Assembly: GCA_036267255.1 (NCBI GenBank)
Contig: DATAWK010000047.1
Coordinates: forward strand, 62,001 to 126,000
Direction: 5' to 3'
From: DATAWK01 sp036267255
GTDB taxonomy: Bacteria > Acidobacteriota > Terriglobia > Terriglobales > Acidobacteriaceae
DNA length: 64,000 nucleotides
Shown here: in pieces, positions 61,558 through 64,000 of the stretch
Layout: each line of letters begins with the position of its first letter
How positions within the stretch are numbered: the first letter of the stretch is position 1
Made by a program: the position numbers and the translations under genes
Notes under the pieces: model-generated
Told to the model about the DNA's origin: nothing
The model's input: the letters and a program-made list of their open reading frames with translations, nothing else
Databases searched by the model: none

Positions 61558-62616
61558 ATGACCCAGACCATGCAAGCCGCCGTCCTTTACGGCAAAGAAG
61601 ATCTCCGCGTGAACACGCTCCCCGTGCCCGAACCGGCAGCGGGTGAGTTGATTGTTCGCGTGCAGGCCGCGCTCACCTGCGGAACGGATCTGAAGGTCTA
61701 TCGTCGCGGCTATCATGCAAAAATGCTGCAACCGCCCATTCCTTTCGGGCATGAGCTGGCCGGTCACGTCGCCATGGTCGGCTCCGGGGTCTCTGATTTT
61801 CAAGTAGGCGACCGCGTTGTTGCGTTGAATTCCGCGCCGTGCGGTGCGTGCTATTTTTGCCGCCGCGGCCAGGAAAATCTCTGTGACGATCTTCTCTTCA
61901 ACAACGGCGCGTATGCGGAGTACATCCGCATTCCAGCACGCATCGTAGAAAGAAATACCCTGCATATCCCGGAGTCCGTCGCTCTCGAGCACGCCGCCAT
62001 GACGGAGCCGCTGGCCTGCGTGGTGCATGGCATGGACGAAACCGGCGTCCGGCCCGGCGATCAGATCGTAGTCATCGGTGCCGGCCCCATTGGCCTGATG
62101 TTCATCCATCTTGCGCACCTCATGGGTGTCGATGTCATTGCCGTCGTCCGGCGCGCATCTCAGGCTCAGGCGGCAAAATCTCTGGGCGCGCGGCAGGTCG
62201 TCGTCGTGTCCGAGACAGACGATGTGATCGCCGCAGTGCGACAGTTGACCCCGGACCATCGTGGTGCCGACGTCGTCATTGAAGCCGTAGCAACTCCGCA
62301 AACATGGCAATGGGCTGTCGATATGGTTCGCAAAGGTGGCGTGGTCAACTTCTTTGGCGGCTGCGCTGCGGGCACGAAGGTGGAACTCGACACCAACCAA
62401 TTGCATTACAACAACCTCACATTGCGTGCCAGCTTTCATCACACGCCATCGGTCTGCCGTCGCGCCTTTGAATGGATCGCCGGCGGGAAATTTAACGTGG
62501 CGGCCTTTCTCACCGGTCGCGCACCACTCGATGCAATCGTTTCTGTTTTCCAACGCATGATGGATCGCAACAGCACAACGCATGTCGCCGACATCAAGAC
62601 GGTGATTCTTCCCTAG
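61558..62616 (+). CDS. Zinc-dependent MDR dehydrogenase 2 of the hopanoid operon
   Basis: Medium-chain dehydrogenase of 352 residues, clearly homologous to but divergent from the preceding one. The catalytic zinc region is TCGTDLKVYRRG and FGHELAG, structural cysteines are in CGACYFCRRGQENLC, and the NAD motif is GAGPIG. The C-terminal half, GGVVNFFGGCAAGTKVELD, resembles threonine- or sorbitol-dehydrogenase-like members. The ATG at 61558 has AGAG at close spacing. It is 19 bp after MDR 1 and 4 bp before hpnC. The tandem pair suggests two steps or two subunits in side-chain redox chemistry. Confidence 0.9.
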   Translation: MTQTMQAAVLYGKEDLRVNTLPVPEPAAGELIVRVQAALTCGTDLKVYRRGYHAKMLQPPIPFGHELAGHVAMVGSGVSDFQVGDRVVALNSAPCGACYFCRRGQENLCDDLLFNNGAYAEYIRIPARIVERNTLHIPESVALEHAAMTEPLACVVHGMDETGVRPGDQIVVIGAGPIGLMFIHLAHLMGVDVIAVVRRASQAQAAKSLGARQVVVVSETDDVIAAVRQLTPDHRGADVVIEAVATPQTWQWAVDMVRKGGVVNFFGGCAAGTKVELDTNQLHYNNLTLRASFHHTPSVCRRAFEWIAGGKFNVAAFLTGRAPLDAIVSVFQRMMDRNSTTHVADIKTVILP

Positions 62617-62620
62617 GCCA

Positions 62621-63574
62621 ATGACAAACCCGACGACACAATTCGATACAGCAATTCTGAATGCAGGCTGGCAGAAGCTCCCGGCAATCTATCGCATGCC
62701 GCAGCAGGTACCCACACTGCAGGAAGCCCAGACTTTCTGTCGCCAACTGGCCGAGTCGCACTACGAAAACTTCCATATAGCGACGTGGTTTCTACCCAAA
62801 AAATTGCGCCCACACTTTCAAAGCATCTATGCCTATTGCCGCATCTCCGACGATCTTGGCGATGAGGTCGGAGACACACAGCAATCGTTGGCGCTGCTTG
62901 ATTTCTGGAATGCGGAACTCGACGCATGCTATCGCGGAGAAGTGCGTCATCCCGTCTTCGTCGCACTGGCAGAGACCATTCGCACCTGCAATATTCCCAA
63001 AGACCCCTTTGCCAATCTGCTCAAAGCATTTCGTCAGGATCAGACCATACACCGCTACCAGACCATGCAGGATGTTTTCGGCTATTGTCAGAACTCTGCC
63101 AATCCTGTGGGCCATCTTGTGTTGTACGCCGCCGGGTATCGCGATCCGGAACTCTTTACTCTCTCGAACTTCACCTGCACTGCGCTGCAACTGGCAAATT
63201 TCTGGCAGGATGTCAGCGTGGACTATCAGAAGAACCGCATCTATCTTCCACTGGAGGATATGCATCGTTTCGGCGTGACGGAAGAGCAGATTCGCGACCG
63301 GCGCTGCACCACGGAATTTCGCGCCTTGATGCAATTTGAAGTCGATTATGCATACGACCTGTTCCGCAAGGGTCTGCCGTTGATCCAACGTTTAGACGCC
63401 GAACTCGCCGTGGATATCGAACTCTTCAGCCGCGGTGGACAGGAAATCCTGCGTGCCATCGAGCGGCAGAATTTCGATGTGCTGCGCGCCCGGCCAGTCA
63501 TCAGCAAGCCGCGCAAACTGGGTCTGCTGCTGCATGCCCTCGCAGCCAAGCTTACGAAAAGGCAAGCCGCGTGA
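62621..63574 (+). CDS. hpnC: Squalene synthase HpnC (hydroxysqualene synthase)
   Basis: Trans-isoprenyl diphosphate synthase-family protein of 317 residues. The first aspartate-rich motif is DDLGDE (77-82), and the second is in LANFWQDVSVDYQKNRIYLP. HpnC turns presqualene diphosphate into hydroxysqualene in the HpnCDE route. It starts 4 bp after the second dehydrogenase and overlaps hpnD by 4 bp (GTGA). hpnE, the flavin reductase that completes squalene, is expected beyond the window end. No separate eukaryotic-type squalene synthase is present here. Confidence 0.95.
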   Translation: MTNPTTQFDTAILNAGWQKLPAIYRMPQQVPTLQEAQTFCRQLAESHYENFHIATWFLPKKLRPHFQSIYAYCRISDDLGDEVGDTQQSLALLDFWNAELDACYRGEVRHPVFVALAETIRTCNIPKDPFANLLKAFRQDQTIHRYQTMQDVFGYCQNSANPVGHLVLYAAGYRDPELFTLSNFTCTALQLANFWQDVSVDYQKNRIYLPLEDMHRFGVTEEQIRDRRCTTEFRALMQFEVDYAYDLFRKGLPLIQRLDAELAVDIELFSRGGQEILRAIERQNFDVLRARPVISKPRKLGLLLHALAAKLTKRQAA

Positions 63575-64000
63575 GTATCTCTGTCGAGCAGGCTTATGTC
63601 GCTTGCGAAGCGATCGCCCGGCGTGAGGCGAAAAATTTTTATTACTCCTTTCTCGCTTTGCCTCGGCATAAGCGCTCCGCTATGTGTGCCGTGTACGCCT
63701 TCATGCGCCATGCCGACGATCTTGCCGATGATGAAACGCTTTCCCTCGACGAGCGTCGCCGAAAAACGCAGACATGGTTAGACGATTGGCATCGCGCCGC
63801 AGCCGGTGCTCCAACAGACGATCCTGTTTTCATCGCAGTGCGCGATGTACAAATGCGCTTTGCAATATCCAGGGAACTGCTCGATCAACTGGTGCATGGC
63901 ACCATGATGGATTTGTTTCCGCACGCAGAGCAGATTGTTGGCGAGAGTGCGTCCCGACCGGAAATTGCGCTGAATCCCCCGGATGAAAATGCTTTTACGA
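63571..64000 (+). CDS. hpnD: Presqualene diphosphate synthase HpnD (3' end outside window)
   Basis: The first 143 residues of a squalene/phytoene-synthase-family protein, open to the last base. The GTG start lies in a 4-bp overlap with the hpnC stop. FYYSFLALPRHKRSAMCAVYAFMRHADDLADDE carries the first aspartate-rich motif at 49-55. LVHGTMMDL is the conserved block that follows. HpnD condenses two farnesyl diphosphates to presqualene diphosphate, the substrate of HpnC. Confidence 0.92.
   Translation, partial: MSISVEQAYVACEAIARREAKNFYYSFLALPRHKRSAMCAVYAFMRHADDLADDETLSLDERRRKTQTWLDDWHRAAAGAPTDDPVFIAVRDVQMRFAISRELLDQLVHGTMMDLFPHAEQIVGESASRPEIALNPPDENAFT

Overview
The window is a GC-rich, gene-dense chromosomal segment from a diderm (Gram-negative-type) bacterium. 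The gene set points to Acidobacteriota, class Terriglobia (Acidobacteriaceae-like): a complete Tol-Pal set with a TonB-like protein in the TolA slot, a hopanoid operon, a fused alpha/beta 2-oxoacid dehydrogenase E1, a DUF1800/DUF1501 secreted pair and a C-terminal Lhr helicase next to Nei. The lineage is inferred from remembered protein similarity and was not tested by a search. I saw no tRNA, rRNA, CRISPR array, insertion sequence or prophage. The segment looks like core genome rather than an island.

Layout. 1-5954 (+): 3' end of lhr, nei-type glycosylase, hisS and aspS, closed by a strong bidirectional terminator. 6015-8958 (-): glutaryl-CoA dehydrogenase-like enzyme and an MlaF/MlaE-type lipid ABC transporter. 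9071-14654 (-): RND efflux operon czcCBA type. It is divergent from a histidine kinase/NarL-type regulator pair (14855-16997, +). 17044-21316 (-): a membrane PDZ-GAF-PAS histidine kinase and an NtrC-type regulator with a variant GAFTSA loop, preceded by a near-consensus sigma-54 promoter. 21710-31307: argD, glycerate kinase, an alpha/beta hydrolase, an M20 hydrolase, a DUF255 thioredoxin-like protein, a small secreted protein and a K+-independent H+-pyrophosphatase. 31625-39949: a two-motif aspartyl protease with PDZ, fused E1, DUF1800 and DUF1501 proteins, and an alpha/beta-hydrolase that has lost its nucleophile. 40154-44881: KorAB-type 2-oxoacid:ferredoxin oxidoreductase, DoxX, a His/Pro/Asp-rich small protein and a CBM9-like secreted protein. 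44944-50281 (-): tolQ-tolR-tonB/tolA-tolB-pal-ybgF. 50399-53812 (+): recN and a secreted esterase.

53908-64000 (+) is a hopanoid operon. ispH supplies isoprenoid precursor. hpnC and hpnD (the latter cut by the window end) begin squalene synthesis. shc cyclises squalene, hpnH adds adenosine, hpnG removes adenine and hpnA is the sugar-epimerase-like member. A 140-residue protein of unknown function and two zinc-dependent MDR dehydrogenases are embedded in this tightly packed operon, several junctions being 4-bp overlaps. These three are the best candidates here for an incompletely described step, in hopanoid side-chain maturation.

Regulatory DNA that could be read directly includes the sigma-54 promoter, several sigma-70-like promoters, a palindrome over the argD promoter, three 24-bp-phased half-sites upstream of the efflux operon, a long hairpin between the DUF1800 and DUF1501 genes, and hairpin terminators at convergent junctions. 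Several starts were moved from the longest possible one to positions backed by Shine-Dalgarno sequences, signal peptides or promoters.
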